Assembly (NCBI GenBank): GCA_900544235.1
Contig: UQUL01000031.1
Coordinates: forward strand, 1-23,411
Source of the DNA: an uncultured Collinsella sp.
GTDB lineage: Bacteria > Actinomycetota > Coriobacteriia > Coriobacteriales > Coriobacteriaceae
Length of the DNA: 23,411 nt
Direction of reading: 5' to 3'
Shown here: piece by piece, positions 14,088 through 21,501 of the stretch
Layout of the letters: each line of letters begins with the position of its first letter
How positions within the stretch are numbered: the first letter of the stretch is position 1
Notes under the pieces: generated by a model
What the model was told of the DNA's origin: nothing
Seen by the model: the letters and a program-made list of their open reading frames with translations, nothing else
Databases searched by the model: none
Made by a program: the position numbers and the translations under genes

Positions 14088-16853
14088 ATGGACCAGGACC
14101 GCCAAAACAGCCTACGCCACGACGCGCAGAATACGGAGCGCGAGCAGGATTTTACGACCTACCGCACTGCCCAAAGCTCAAACGATATGGTGCCGACGGT
14201 TTTTCGCCGTGGCATCTACCGCACAATCCGAGGCAGTCTTAAGCGCTTCTTGTCAATCGTGGTCATCACCGCACTTGGCGTGAGCGTGATGTGCGGCCTT
14301 AAGGCGGGTTGCGAGGACCTGTGCGATTCGGTTGACGCCTACTTCGACCAGCAAAATGTCTATGACATTAACGTGCAGTCGACCTATGGCCTGACTGACG
14401 ATGATCTCGACGCCATCCAAGAGGTCGATGGCGTCGAAACGGCCGAGGGCATCTACACCGAGACCGCCTACACCGCCGTGGGCACAACGCGCGAGCGCGT
14501 GGTCGTGCAAAGTCTCTCCAAGGAGAACGTCGATCAGCCGGTGCTCGTGAACGGCGATTTGCCTGAGAGCGCCGATGAGGTCGCGGTGACTTCGAAGTTC
14601 CTGAAGGCTTCGGGCAAAAAGCTCGGCGATACGGTGAGTTTTGCCGCCAACGATGCGAGCTCGTCGAACCAAAGCGCCAAGGACCAGTTTGCCGATAGCG
14701 ATTACACCATCACGGCCGAGGTTCTCGATCCCACCGACGTGAGCTCCGACTCGACAGTCAACGCCTTTCGCGCTGCTTCGGCGGCGGACTATAAGTTCTA
14801 TGTGAGCGAGGACGCCGCGACATCTTCTTCCTACTCCGCGGTCCACGTGATCGTCGAGGGAGCCAAGAGCCTCAACTCCTATTCGGATGCCTACGCGGCA
14901 AAGATCAACAAGGCCAAGGGCAATATCGAGAAGATCCGCGAGGAGCGTGAGAAGGCGCGCGCTCAGGAGCTGACAGTCGACACGCCGGCAAGCTTAGATG
15001 CGGCTGAGCGCCAGACGAATATGCTCTTTGGGATTGAACAGGGCAACATCAACCGCATGGCAGAGGGCAGCGACGAGCGTGCGCAGGCGCAAGCCGACCT
15101 GGACCAGCGCCGTGCCGCCGCCGACCAGCAGTTTGCCGATGCCCGCGCCGAGCTCTCTGACCTGGGCGAATGCACCTGGTACATCCAGGACCGCGGCAAT
15201 ATCGCAAGCTACTCGAGCGTAGAGAGCGACAGTTCTTCGATCGAGGCCATCGCCACGGTTTTCCCATTTATCTTCTTTGTCGTTGCTGTGCTCATCAGTC
15301 TTACCACCGCCACGCGCATGGTCGAGGAGGAGCGCACGCTCATCGGCCTGTACAAGGCACTCGGCTATTCGAGCGGGCGTATTCTGTCCAAATACGTGGA
15401 CTATGCGCTGTGGGCGTGTCTGATTGGCGGCGTGCTCGGCAACATTATCGGATTTGTGGGCCTGCCGCTGTTCCTGTTTACGGTGTTCGACGACATGTAT
15501 TCACTGCCTCAGATGCTGCTTTCGTACGACATCGTGTCGTCGCTCGTGTCGGTGGCGCTGTTTGCCGTGGGCGTGGTGGGCGCTACGATTATCGCCTGCC
15601 GCCACGAGATGGCCGAGACCCCAGCCTCACTCATGCGCCCCAAGGCCCCGCGCGCTGGCTCGCGCATCTTGCTTGAGCGTATCGGCTTTATCTGGCGTCG
15701 CATGGGCTTTTTGAACAAGGTGGCGGCGCGTAACCTGTTCCGCTACAAAAAGCGCGCCTTTATGACCATCTTCGGTATCGCCGGCTGCACAGCGCTCGTG
15801 ATCTGCGGAATGGGCATCCGTGATACGTCGGTGGCGCTTTCGCCCAAACAGTACGGGCATATCACGCGCTACGACCTGCTGGCTGTCGCCAATCCCGACG
15901 ATTTTTCGCAGACGTGCGCGGCATTGGATGAGCGCAGCGCGGCCAATGATTTCAACGTGACCGTGACCTCGACCCTGCCGATTATGACCGACAACGTCAC
16001 CTTTACATTCGGCGGCAAGAGCGAGACCGTGCAGCTGATAGTGGTGCCAGATGACCGCACGAACGACCTGGACGACTACGTGTGTCTCGAGGACGAGTCC
16101 AAAGAGCCGCTATCTTTGCGCGACGGAGATGTGTATCTGAGCAAGAGTTCACAGCTGGTTCTTGGGATTCAGCCGGGCGACACGGCGCAGGTCCAGGATT
16201 CGTCGCTCAACGTCGCCAAGGTCAAGGTTAGCGACATCTCGCTCAACTATCTGGGCAACACGCTTTACATGACACAGGGCACCTATGAGCGCGCGTTCGG
16301 TCGAAGCGTGCGCCTTAACGGCGTCTTTGTGCTGCTTAAGGGCTCATCTTCTGACCAGATTGCGTTTAGCAAGAAGATTAAGAGCGACGGTTGGCTCACC
16401 ATCTCGAGCACGGCCGAACATTGGCAGAACTACGAGGCGAACTTTACGATTATCAATTCTGTCGTGGTGCTCGTGACCTTTATGGCGGCGTGCCTGTCGT
16501 TTGTGGTGGTGTTTACGCTGTCCAACACTAACATCTCCGAGCGCGAACGCGAGCTGGCGACCATCAAGGTGCTGGGCTTCCGCCGTGGCGAGGTGCACCA
16601 CTACGTCAACAAGGAGACGTTGATCCTCACGGCGATTGGCACTGCACTGGGCGTGCCGCTGGGTGGCCTGCTTGCCGAGAGCTTTACGTACATCCTGCAG
16701 ATGCCGTCGCTGTACTTTGACGTCGAAGTCGAGCCGCTGAGCTACGTGCTTGCCGTGGTGCTTTCCTTCGGCTTTACGATCATCGTCAACCTCGCCACCA
16801 ACCGAACCCTCAACAAGATCGACATGGTCGGCGCCCTCAAGAGCGCCGAGTAA
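14088..16853 (+). CDS. Large ABC transporter permease with two FtsX domains
   Basis: A 921-residue membrane protein. Predicted order: one transmembrane helix at about 51-72; a roughly 315-residue extracytoplasmic domain ending in a charged, coiled-coil-like segment (about 270-357, rich in E, K, R and A); three helices (about 388-409, 438-467, 481-503); a cytoplasmic link; a helix at about 555-576; a second extracytoplasmic domain of about 210 residues; and three final helices (about 788-905). Both three-helix bundles carry the FtsX pattern (IGLYKALGYSSGRI and LATIKVLGFRRGEV). This fits the mechanotransmitting MacB-superfamily permeases of Gram-positives, not a classical importer. An in-frame GTG at 14076 overlaps the ATPase stop and would add four residues; neither start has a strong ribosome-binding site, so translational coupling is likely. 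Substrate unknown. Confidence 0.92.
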   Translation: MDQDRQNSLRHDAQNTEREQDFTTYRTAQSSNDMVPTVFRRGIYRTIRGSLKRFLSIVVITALGVSVMCGLKAGCEDLCDSVDAYFDQQNVYDINVQSTYGLTDDDLDAIQEVDGVETAEGIYTETAYTAVGTTRERVVVQSLSKENVDQPVLVNGDLPESADEVAVTSKFLKASGKKLGDTVSFAANDASSSNQSAKDQFADSDYTITAEVLDPTDVSSDSTVNAFRAASAADYKFYVSEDAATSSSYSAVHVIVEGAKSLNSYSDAYAAKINKAKGNIEKIREEREKARAQELTVDTPASLDAAERQTNMLFGIEQGNINRMAEGSDERAQAQADLDQRRAAADQQFADARAELSDLGECTWYIQDRGNIASYSSVESDSSSIEAIATVFPFIFFVVAVLISLTTATRMVEEERTLIGLYKALGYSSGRILSKYVDYALWACLIGGVLGNIIGFVGLPLFLFTVFDDMYSLPQMLLSYDIVSSLVSVALFAVGVVGATIIACRHEMAETPASLMRPKAPRAGSRILLERIGFIWRRMGFLNKVAARNLFRYKKRAFMTIFGIAGCTALVICGMGIRDTSVALSPKQYGHITRYDLLAVANPDDFSQTCAALDERSAANDFNVTVTSTLPIMTDNVTFTFGGKSETVQLIVVPDDRTNDLDDYVCLEDESKEPLSLRDGDVYLSKSSQLVLGIQPGDTAQVQDSSLNVAKVKVSDISLNYLGNTLYMTQGTYERAFGRSVRLNGVFVLLKGSSSDQIAFSKKIKSDGWLTISSTAEHWQNYEANFTIINSVVVLVTFMAACLSFVVVFTLSNTNISERERELATIKVLGFRRGEVHHYVNKETLILTAIGTALGVPLGGLLAESFTYILQMPSLYFDVEVEPLSYVLAVVLSFGFTIIVNLATNRTLNKIDMVGALKSAE

Positions 16854-16914
16854 CCTGTCCTGGGATTCAAGTTCTAGCGAGCTGCCGACGCGCCCGCAGC
16901 AGTATTTTTGCATA

Positions 16915-16958
16915 AACCGCTCCGCCAAATGCATACTTTGACGGGGCGGTTGCTTTTT
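16915..16958 (+). terminator. Intrinsic terminator after the ABC operon
   Basis: AACCGC (16915-16920) pairs with GCGGTT (16946-16951). The stem continues inward through TCCG/CGGG and CAAA/TTTG with one mismatch, around a 7-nt loop, and is followed by GCTTTTT (16952-16958). It lies 61 nt after the permease stop codon. Confidence 0.75.
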
Positions 16959-16983
16959 GCCCACAGGTACCCCAGGGGGCGCC

Positions 16984-17194
16984 GTGCAAATTCCGGAGTA
17001 TTCAGCATCCCGGGGTCCGCGGGCGCGGGGGCGGGTGCACAAAACCGCGCTGAAAGCCCCGATTCTGAGTCCCAACGCCTCTAGAGCCGCTCGTTTTTTT
17101 ACAGGATGCGGCCCATGGTGCCTGCCTTTCGCCCAAAATCCAGTATGCAGGCACCCTCGGCTGCTGAATACTCCCAAAAATGCACGCCGCATCC
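16984..17194. repeat. Nested inverted repeats between the permease gene and pfk
   Basis: Two related copies of a motif lie in opposite orientation: 16984-17007 (ending GGAGTATTCAGCA) and 17162-17185 (starting TGCTGAATACTCC), with a 13 bp exact core plus a shared TGCAC end. Between and around the right copy, GGATGCGGC (17104-17112) pairs with GCCGCATCC (17186-17194), and GGTGCCTGC (17117-17125) pairs with GCAGGCACC (17147-17155). No gene, T-tract or protein-coding signal is visible. It looks like remnants of one or more intergenic repeat elements next to hairpin E2. Confidence 0.6.
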
Positions 17195-17218
17195 TACCCC
17201 ACGCACTTGCAGCAAGAA

Positions 17219-17403
17219 GACGAATAGCCTCGGCCTCCCTAGTTACCGCAGGAGGCCCCAGGGCTTACCTCCCAAATCTTTCCGCAGGACGGAAGGGCCC
17301 CGCCGCGCGAAGCGCACGGCGGGGTCCTGACATGTCCGAGGACGATTTGGGAGGTAAGCCCTGGGGCCTCCGATGGGGGCGGTTACAGCCGAGGCTATTC
17401 GTC
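17219..17403 (-). repeat. Giant constant-core hairpin, copy E2 (3' of pfk)
   Basis: A perfect 28 bp stem joins 17251-17278 and 17344-17371. Separately, GACGAATAGCCTCGGC (17219-17234) pairs perfectly with 17388-17403, which is the end of pfk including its last two codons and stop. The core TTTCCGCAGGACGG (17279-17292) and CATGTCCGAGGACG (17331-17344) is identical to copy E1. The inner GC-rich stem (about 17295-17305 with 17317-17327) and loop differ from E1. There is no T-tract. The far arm at 17219-17234 is a reverse-complement copy of coding DNA, placed about 170 bp beyond the gene end. Confidence 0.85.
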
Positions 17404-18474
17404 GCCGAAGCTGATGCCCAACGCCTTGGCCTCGCGCACCAGATCGCTCTGGGGGTCGACATACTTGAGCTTGCCGGCGACATCCTCGAGCGGCATGTGG
17501 CACATCTTGCCGTCACGCAGGGCAATCATGTAGCCAAACTCGCCGCGCAGGCAGCCAAGCGCGGCTTCGACGCCGCACTGGGTCGCAAAGATGCGGTCCT
17601 GGGCGTCGGGCTGACCGCCGCGCTGCGTGTGGCCGGGGATGGCGACGCGGGTCTCGCGACCGGTCTTGGCCTCGATCTCCTTGGCGATGTCGTAGACGAT
17701 CGACGGGCTCGTGCGCTCGGCGAGCTTCTTCTTGTACTCCTTCTTGGACAGCGCCGCGTCCTCCTTGGAGATAGCGCCTTCGGCGACGGCCACGATGGTA
17801 AAGCGGCTGCCGGTCTCCATGCGATGCTCGATGGTCTTGATGACGTTATCCATGTCGTAGGGAATCTCGGGAATCAAGATGACGTCCGCGCCGCCCGCGA
17901 CGCCGGCGTACAGCGGAATCCAGCCGACCTTGTGGCCCATGATCTCGATAACGAACACGCGACCGTGGCTCGAAGCGGTGGTGTGGATGTCGTCGATGCA
18001 CTTGGTGGCGACGTCGATGGCGCTCGTAAAGCCAAACGTCATCTCGGTGCCCCAGGTGTCGTTATCGATGGTCTTGGGCAGGGCGATAACGTTGAGGCCC
18101 TCTTCGCGCAGGCGGTTGGCGGTCTTAGTGGAGCCGTTACCGCCCAGCATAAACAGGCAGTCGAGCTGCAACTTGTGATAGGTGTGGACCATCGCGGGCA
18201 CCTTTTCGACGCCATCGGCCTCGGGAATGTCCAGACGCTTGAACGGTGTGCGGCTCGTGCCTAGGATGGTGCCGCCGTGGGTGAGGATGCCGCTAAAATC
18301 GGTGGGCGTCATGACGCGGAACCTGCTGTAGATAAGGCCCTGGTAGCCGTCCTCAAAACCATAGATCTCGATAGGCTCTTCGCTATTGGTCATAAGCGTT
18401 TTGACGATGCCGCGCATGGTGGCGTTGAGCGCCTGGCAGTCGCCGCCACTAGTAAGAAGACCGATTCTAAGCAT
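17395..18474 (-). CDS. pfkA: 6-phosphofructokinase (ATP- or PPi-dependent type uncertain)
   Basis: A 359-residue PF00365-family kinase that phosphorylates fructose 6-phosphate to the 1,6-bisphosphate in glycolysis. Motifs: GLLTSGGDCQALNA (5-18), GGTILGTSRT (67-76), GGNGSTKTANRL (111-122), catalytic PKTIDND (133-139), EIMGHKVGW (177-185) and GHTQRGGQPDAQDR near the C-terminus. Two determinants disagree. The position equal to E. coli Gly104 is Gly (Gly114, ATP-like), but the position equal to Gly124 is Lys (Lys134, PPi-like). The usual Mg-binding Asp103 position is Asn113. This mixed pattern occurs in a known sub-clade, so the donor is probably ATP but not certain. AAGGA precedes the ATG at 18474. 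Hairpin E2 overlaps its 3' end. Confidence 0.92.
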   Translation of the reverse strand: MLRIGLLTSGGDCQALNATMRGIVKTLMTNSEEPIEIYGFEDGYQGLIYSRFRVMTPTDFSGILTHGGTILGTSRTPFKRLDIPEADGVEKVPAMVHTYHKLQLDCLFMLGGNGSTKTANRLREEGLNVIALPKTIDNDTWGTEMTFGFTSAIDVATKCIDDIHTTASSHGRVFVIEIMGHKVGWIPLYAGVAGGADVILIPEIPYDMDNVIKTIEHRMETGSRFTIVAVAEGAISKEDAALSKKEYKKKLAERTSPSIVYDIAKEIEAKTGRETRVAIPGHTQRGGQPDAQDRIFATQCGVEAALGCLRGEFGYMIALRDGKMCHMPLEDVAGKLKYVDPQSDLVREAKALGISFGDE

Positions 18475-18512
18475 GGTGAATCCTTCCGGGCAAGTTATAA
18501 CATGCGCATAAG

Positions 18513-18545
18513 TTTACCCCCGCACACTGTTGATACGGGGGTAAA
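18513..18545. promoter_or_regulatory. Hairpin or operator-like inverted repeat upstream of pfk
   Basis: TTTACCCCCG (18513-18522) and CGGGGGTAAA (18536-18545) form a perfect 10 bp inverted repeat around 13 nt. It lies 38 nt upstream of the pfk start and 70 nt after the amidohydrolase stop on the minus strand. There is no T-tract, so either a protein-binding site or a 5'-leader hairpin is possible. On the minus strand TTATAA at about 18495-18500 could be the pfk -10 box. Confidence 0.45.
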
Positions 18546-18614
18546 ACGTGTTAGCTCAAATGTATGGAAATGTAAGCAACGTCAGGCGAGCGTAAGGACG
18601 ACGGTGCCAGCTCC

Positions 18615-19700
18615 TTACAGTGCGAAGGCGTCGACGTCGCCCCAGTGGCGGCGCAGCGTAATAGCGGCGGCGGGTTCGGTATTGTCAAAGACGACCGACC
18701 ATTGCGTATTGCTGGTGATGTCTTCCGGATTGGGCTCTTGCGCTGCGGCGCGCAGGGCTTCCCAGGCAATCGTTTCGTCCTGGGCACCGACATGGGCGTC
18801 AAGGACATCGGCGATTGCGACGGCGCGCTCTTTACCATGGCCCAGCTCGCCATTCTTTTGGTTGGGCAGCACTTCGTCGCCATAGCGGGCGTAGAAGTTC
18901 GTAACCTGGCGTACAGGAGTCGCGTTGAAAGCGCGGTCCGGATCGCGCAGATCCCACTCTACTACGCGCGCGTCACCGGCGGCGTCGTTGATAAAGAAGT
19001 GGTAATCGCGTCCTGCCATGGCGTGCATGTCGTAGGCGGAAAGCAGGTCGACAGCTTCTTGCGTGGTGGCGGCGCGGTCGAGCACCAGACGGATGGCGAG
19101 CGAGGTATTGATGACGGGGCGTTGCGTGTCCTGGTCACAGGGTTTGGAATCCAGGGTGAGTACGGCAATGGACACGCCGCATTCGTTAACACCGTCGAGC
19201 TGGGCAAACGGGCCCATGAGCGCGGCGGCACGTCCGGCGACAGAATCAAGCGGAGTGTTGGCGCCCAGGTTGTTAAGGGCGGCAAAGCCGATGGAGGCAT
19301 AGCCGTCGCGCGGGTGATTGCGCACCAGCAGCGCCGAGGTGTCGTCTTTAAAGTCGTAATTGCGACCGGTGCGCACGCGACCTTCGGCATCCACGGCGAC
19401 AAAGGCGCTGCAGGCAAACTGGGGTGCCTGAACATGCGCCGGCACACCGGGCAGCACCTGTGCCACCACGGCATCGATGTAGGCCTGGTCGTCGCGCACG
19501 CCAGCGGCGATGATGCGATCAAGATCGTAGTCGTAGGCGATGTCGATTGCGTACAGGTCATAGCCATCCGCGTAGCCGGTCAAGCGTTTGAGCGACGCGA
19601 CGGACTTGATTTGCTTGCGGTAAACGATACCGGCGGCAGCGGCAAGGCCGACGGCGACACCCGCGACACCGCAGGCGATGGCAATGTTACGTGGCTTCAT
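18615..19700 (-). CDS. Membrane-anchored linear-amide C-N hydrolase (Ntn, choloylglycine-hydrolase-like)
   Basis: A 361-residue protein of the Ntn-hydrolase superfamily. An N-terminal hydrophobic segment (about 7-26) followed by basic residues looks like a membrane anchor or uncleaved signal. A short domain (about 40-95) precedes the putative nucleophile Cys97 in FACSAFVAVD. GRNYDF (112-117) and the NECGVSIAVL region are standard for the choloylglycine hydrolase / penicillin acylase C59-like group. In true bile salt hydrolases the Cys is residue 2; here about 96 residues would have to be removed by autoproteolysis or signal processing to free it, as in other long members called linear amide C-N hydrolases. 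The substrate (bile salt, N-acyl amide, acyl-homoserine lactone, penicillin) cannot be chosen from sequence. The start ATG is preceded by GAGAGGAGCC. Upstream pfk context gives no functional hint. Confidence 0.85.
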   Translation of the reverse strand: MKPRNIAIACGVAGVAVGLAAAAGIVYRKQIKSVASLKRLTGYADGYDLYAIDIAYDYDLDRIIAAGVRDDQAYIDAVVAQVLPGVPAHVQAPQFACSAFVAVDAEGRVRTGRNYDFKDDTSALLVRNHPRDGYASIGFAALNNLGANTPLDSVAGRAAALMGPFAQLDGVNECGVSIAVLTLDSKPCDQDTQRPVINTSLAIRLVLDRAATTQEAVDLLSAYDMHAMAGRDYHFFINDAAGDARVVEWDLRDPDRAFNATPVRQVTNFYARYGDEVLPNQKNGELGHGKERAVAIADVLDAHVGAQDETIAWEALRAAAQEPNPEDITSNTQWSVVFDNTEPAAAITLRRHWGDVDAFAL

Positions 19701-19861
19701 GACGGCTCCTCTCGTCCTGTTAGCGCAATTGTCGCAAAAGGAACGCGGGCATGATGGCTCAAGTTGGTGAGCGGCGCGGAATTAAGCACGGAATGAAGAG
19801 TGCGGCGCTGGCGTGGCGGGGTATGCTGGAGGGGACCATCAACCCAGCGAAAGGGGAGAGC

Positions 19862-21247
19862 ATGACGGATCAGGAAACGCCCGAGCGCGCGCACGTGACG
19901 GCCGACGATATCGAGGCCGCCAACGACCTTATCGACTTTATCGAGGCATGCCCCAGCATGTTCCATACGGCGGCGACCATTATGGCCGAGCTCGACGAGG
20001 CGGGCTTTACCTACCTGCCCGAGAACGCGGCATGGGACATCGAGCCGGGCGGGCGTTATTACACGCAGCGCAACACCTCGAGCGTCGTTGCCTTTAAGGT
20101 GGGCGAGGACCTGGCTGCTACGTGGGGCGGGGACGGCGTTGCCGGCGACTATCATTTTCAGCTCACGGCGTCGCACAGCGATTCGCCGACGTTTAAGGTC
20201 AAGGCTGTGCCCGAGCTCGACGGCGCAGGCGAGACGCTGCGTCTGAACACCGAGGCCTACGGCGGCATGATCGACTACACCTGGTTCGATCGTCCACTGG
20301 CGCTCGCGGGCCGCGTGCTGGTGCGCGAGGGCGACCGTATTGAGAGCCGCCTGCTTGCCACCGAGCGCGAGGTTGCCATTATTCCGAGCCTTGCCATCCA
20401 TATGAACCGTGGCGTTAACGAGAGCTTTGCTCCCAACCGAGCCGTTGACCTGTGCCCGCTCATCAGCGCCGGTGAACTCAAGCAGGGAGATTTTGACGCT
20501 CTGATTGCCGATGAGCTGGATGTTGAGCCCGAGCAAATTCTGGGCCGCGATCTGTTCCTGGTCAACCGCCAGGATGCGCGCATTTGGGGCTGGGCCGACG
20601 AGTTTATCTCGACGCCCAAGCTCGACGACCTGGCCTGCGCCTATACCTCGCTGCAGGCATTTTTGGGTGCTGAGAACGCGCGCGATATCTCGGTCTTCTG
20701 CTGCTTTGATAACGAGGAGGTTGGCTCCGAGACCAAGCAAGGCGCCATGTCGACGTTCTTGGCCGACGCGCTGCGCCGCATTAACGGATCGCTGGGCTTT
20801 GACGACGAGTCGTACCATCGCGCCCTTGCCGCATCGATGCTTGTGAGCTGCGACAACGCGCATGCCGTGCACCCCAACCACGCCGAGAAGTGCGATGTTC
20901 GCAACCAGGTCGTACTCAACGGCGGTATTGTCATCAAGGAAGCCGCCAACCAGCACTACTGCACCGATGCCTTTAGCCGCGCGGTGTTCCAAGCCATCTG
21001 CGATGACGCCGACGTGCCCACGCAGGCCTTCGCCAACAAGAGCGATATGGCCGGCGGCTCCACGCTCGGCAACCTGTCGAACATGCAGGCGAGCATGCAC
21101 GCCGTGGACGTGGGCCTGCCGCAGCTGGCCATGCACTCAAGCTACGAGACCGGCGGCGTACGCGACGTGATGTACGCCATCCGCGCCCTCACCGCCTTCT
21201 ATGAGCGCGACCTAACCATCAACGGCGCCGAAAGTGTGGAACTCTAA
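19862..21247 (+). CDS. M18-family aminopeptidase
   Basis: A 461-residue cytosolic di-zinc aminopeptidase (aspartyl-aminopeptidase-like), which removes N-terminal residues from peptides. Conserved segments: LTASHSDSPTFKVK with metal ligand His105 and Asp107; KLDDLACAY with bridging Asp256; FDNEEVGSETKQGA with Glu285 (base) and Glu286 (ligand); SCDNAHAVHPNH (329-340); MAGGSTLGN; and HSSYETGG with C-terminal ligand His425. The frame is open from 19751, but ATG at 19862 is chosen because AAAGGGGAG sits directly upstream and the family N-terminus begins shortly after. Length matches the family. It is a lone gene: divergent from the amidohydrolase, convergent with the dehydrogenase. A constant-loop hairpin starts right after its stop codon. 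Confidence 0.94.
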   Translation: MTDQETPERAHVTADDIEAANDLIDFIEACPSMFHTAATIMAELDEAGFTYLPENAAWDIEPGGRYYTQRNTSSVVAFKVGEDLAATWGGDGVAGDYHFQLTASHSDSPTFKVKAVPELDGAGETLRLNTEAYGGMIDYTWFDRPLALAGRVLVREGDRIESRLLATEREVAIIPSLAIHMNRGVNESFAPNRAVDLCPLISAGELKQGDFDALIADELDVEPEQILGRDLFLVNRQDARIWGWADEFISTPKLDDLACAYTSLQAFLGAENARDISVFCCFDNEEVGSETKQGAMSTFLADALRRINGSLGFDDESYHRALAASMLVSCDNAHAVHPNHAEKCDVRNQVVLNGGIVIKEAANQHYCTDAFSRAVFQAICDDADVPTQAFANKSDMAGGSTLGNLSNMQASMHAVDVGLPQLAMHSSYETGGVRDVMYAIRALTAFYERDLTINGAESVEL

Positions 21248-21248
21248 A

Positions 21249-21283
21249 ATCTGCCAAAAAGGGACAGGTTTACTTTGGCAGGT
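21249..21283 (+). repeat. 35-nt constant-loop hairpin, copy C
   Basis: The loop AGGGACAGGTTTA (21260-21272) is identical to copy D. The flanks ATCTGCCAAAA and CTTTGGCAGGT pair at 9 of 11 positions. It begins 1-2 nt after the M18 aminopeptidase stop codon, in the same CTCTAAAA context as copy B after the kinase gene. A true terminator follows at 21391, so this hairpin is not needed for that role. Confidence 0.8.
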
Positions 21284-21390
21284 TTTATTTGGGCAAATGC
21301 CGCAATGCCAACAGCTGGACAGAATTGTTATGACACCGCAGGTTGAGCAAACGTCAGCGAGCGATGTCCAGAGCGAACAAGTTGGCATGA

Positions 21391-21431
21391 AAAAGGCAAG
21401 GCATAGACCTTCTGGTCATGCCTTGCCTTTT
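21391..21431. terminator. Bidirectional intrinsic terminator
   Basis: A 14 bp stem, AAAAGGCAAGGCAT (21391-21404) with ATGCCTTGCCTTTT (21418-21431), continues past a bulged A into GACC/GGTC around a TTCT loop. The A-run and T-run arms give a U-tract on both strands, which suits the convergent aminopeptidase and dehydrogenase genes. Confidence 0.8.
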
Positions 21432-21472
21432 GAATGGCAAATTGTCGCTCTGGGCGGCGCGCAGCGTCGACC

Positions 21473-21501
21473 GGTCCGCCGTTCGTTAGAACGGCGGAAC
21501 C
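21473..21501 (-). terminator. Hairpin directly after the dehydrogenase stop codon
   Basis: TCCGCCGTTC (21475-21484) pairs with GAACGGCGGA (21489-21498) around GTTA; GGT/ACC extends the stem across a bulge. There is no U-tract on the minus strand, so it may protect the mRNA 3' end or work with the terminator at 21391. Confidence 0.45.

Noticed and set aside
16957..18264. A 435-codon plus-strand open frame
   Set aside because: Most of it is antisense to pfk, and its first part is the hairpin region; no family features.
19697..21136. A 479-codon minus-strand open frame
   Set aside because: Antisense shadow of the M18 aminopeptidase gene, whose catalytic motifs are complete.
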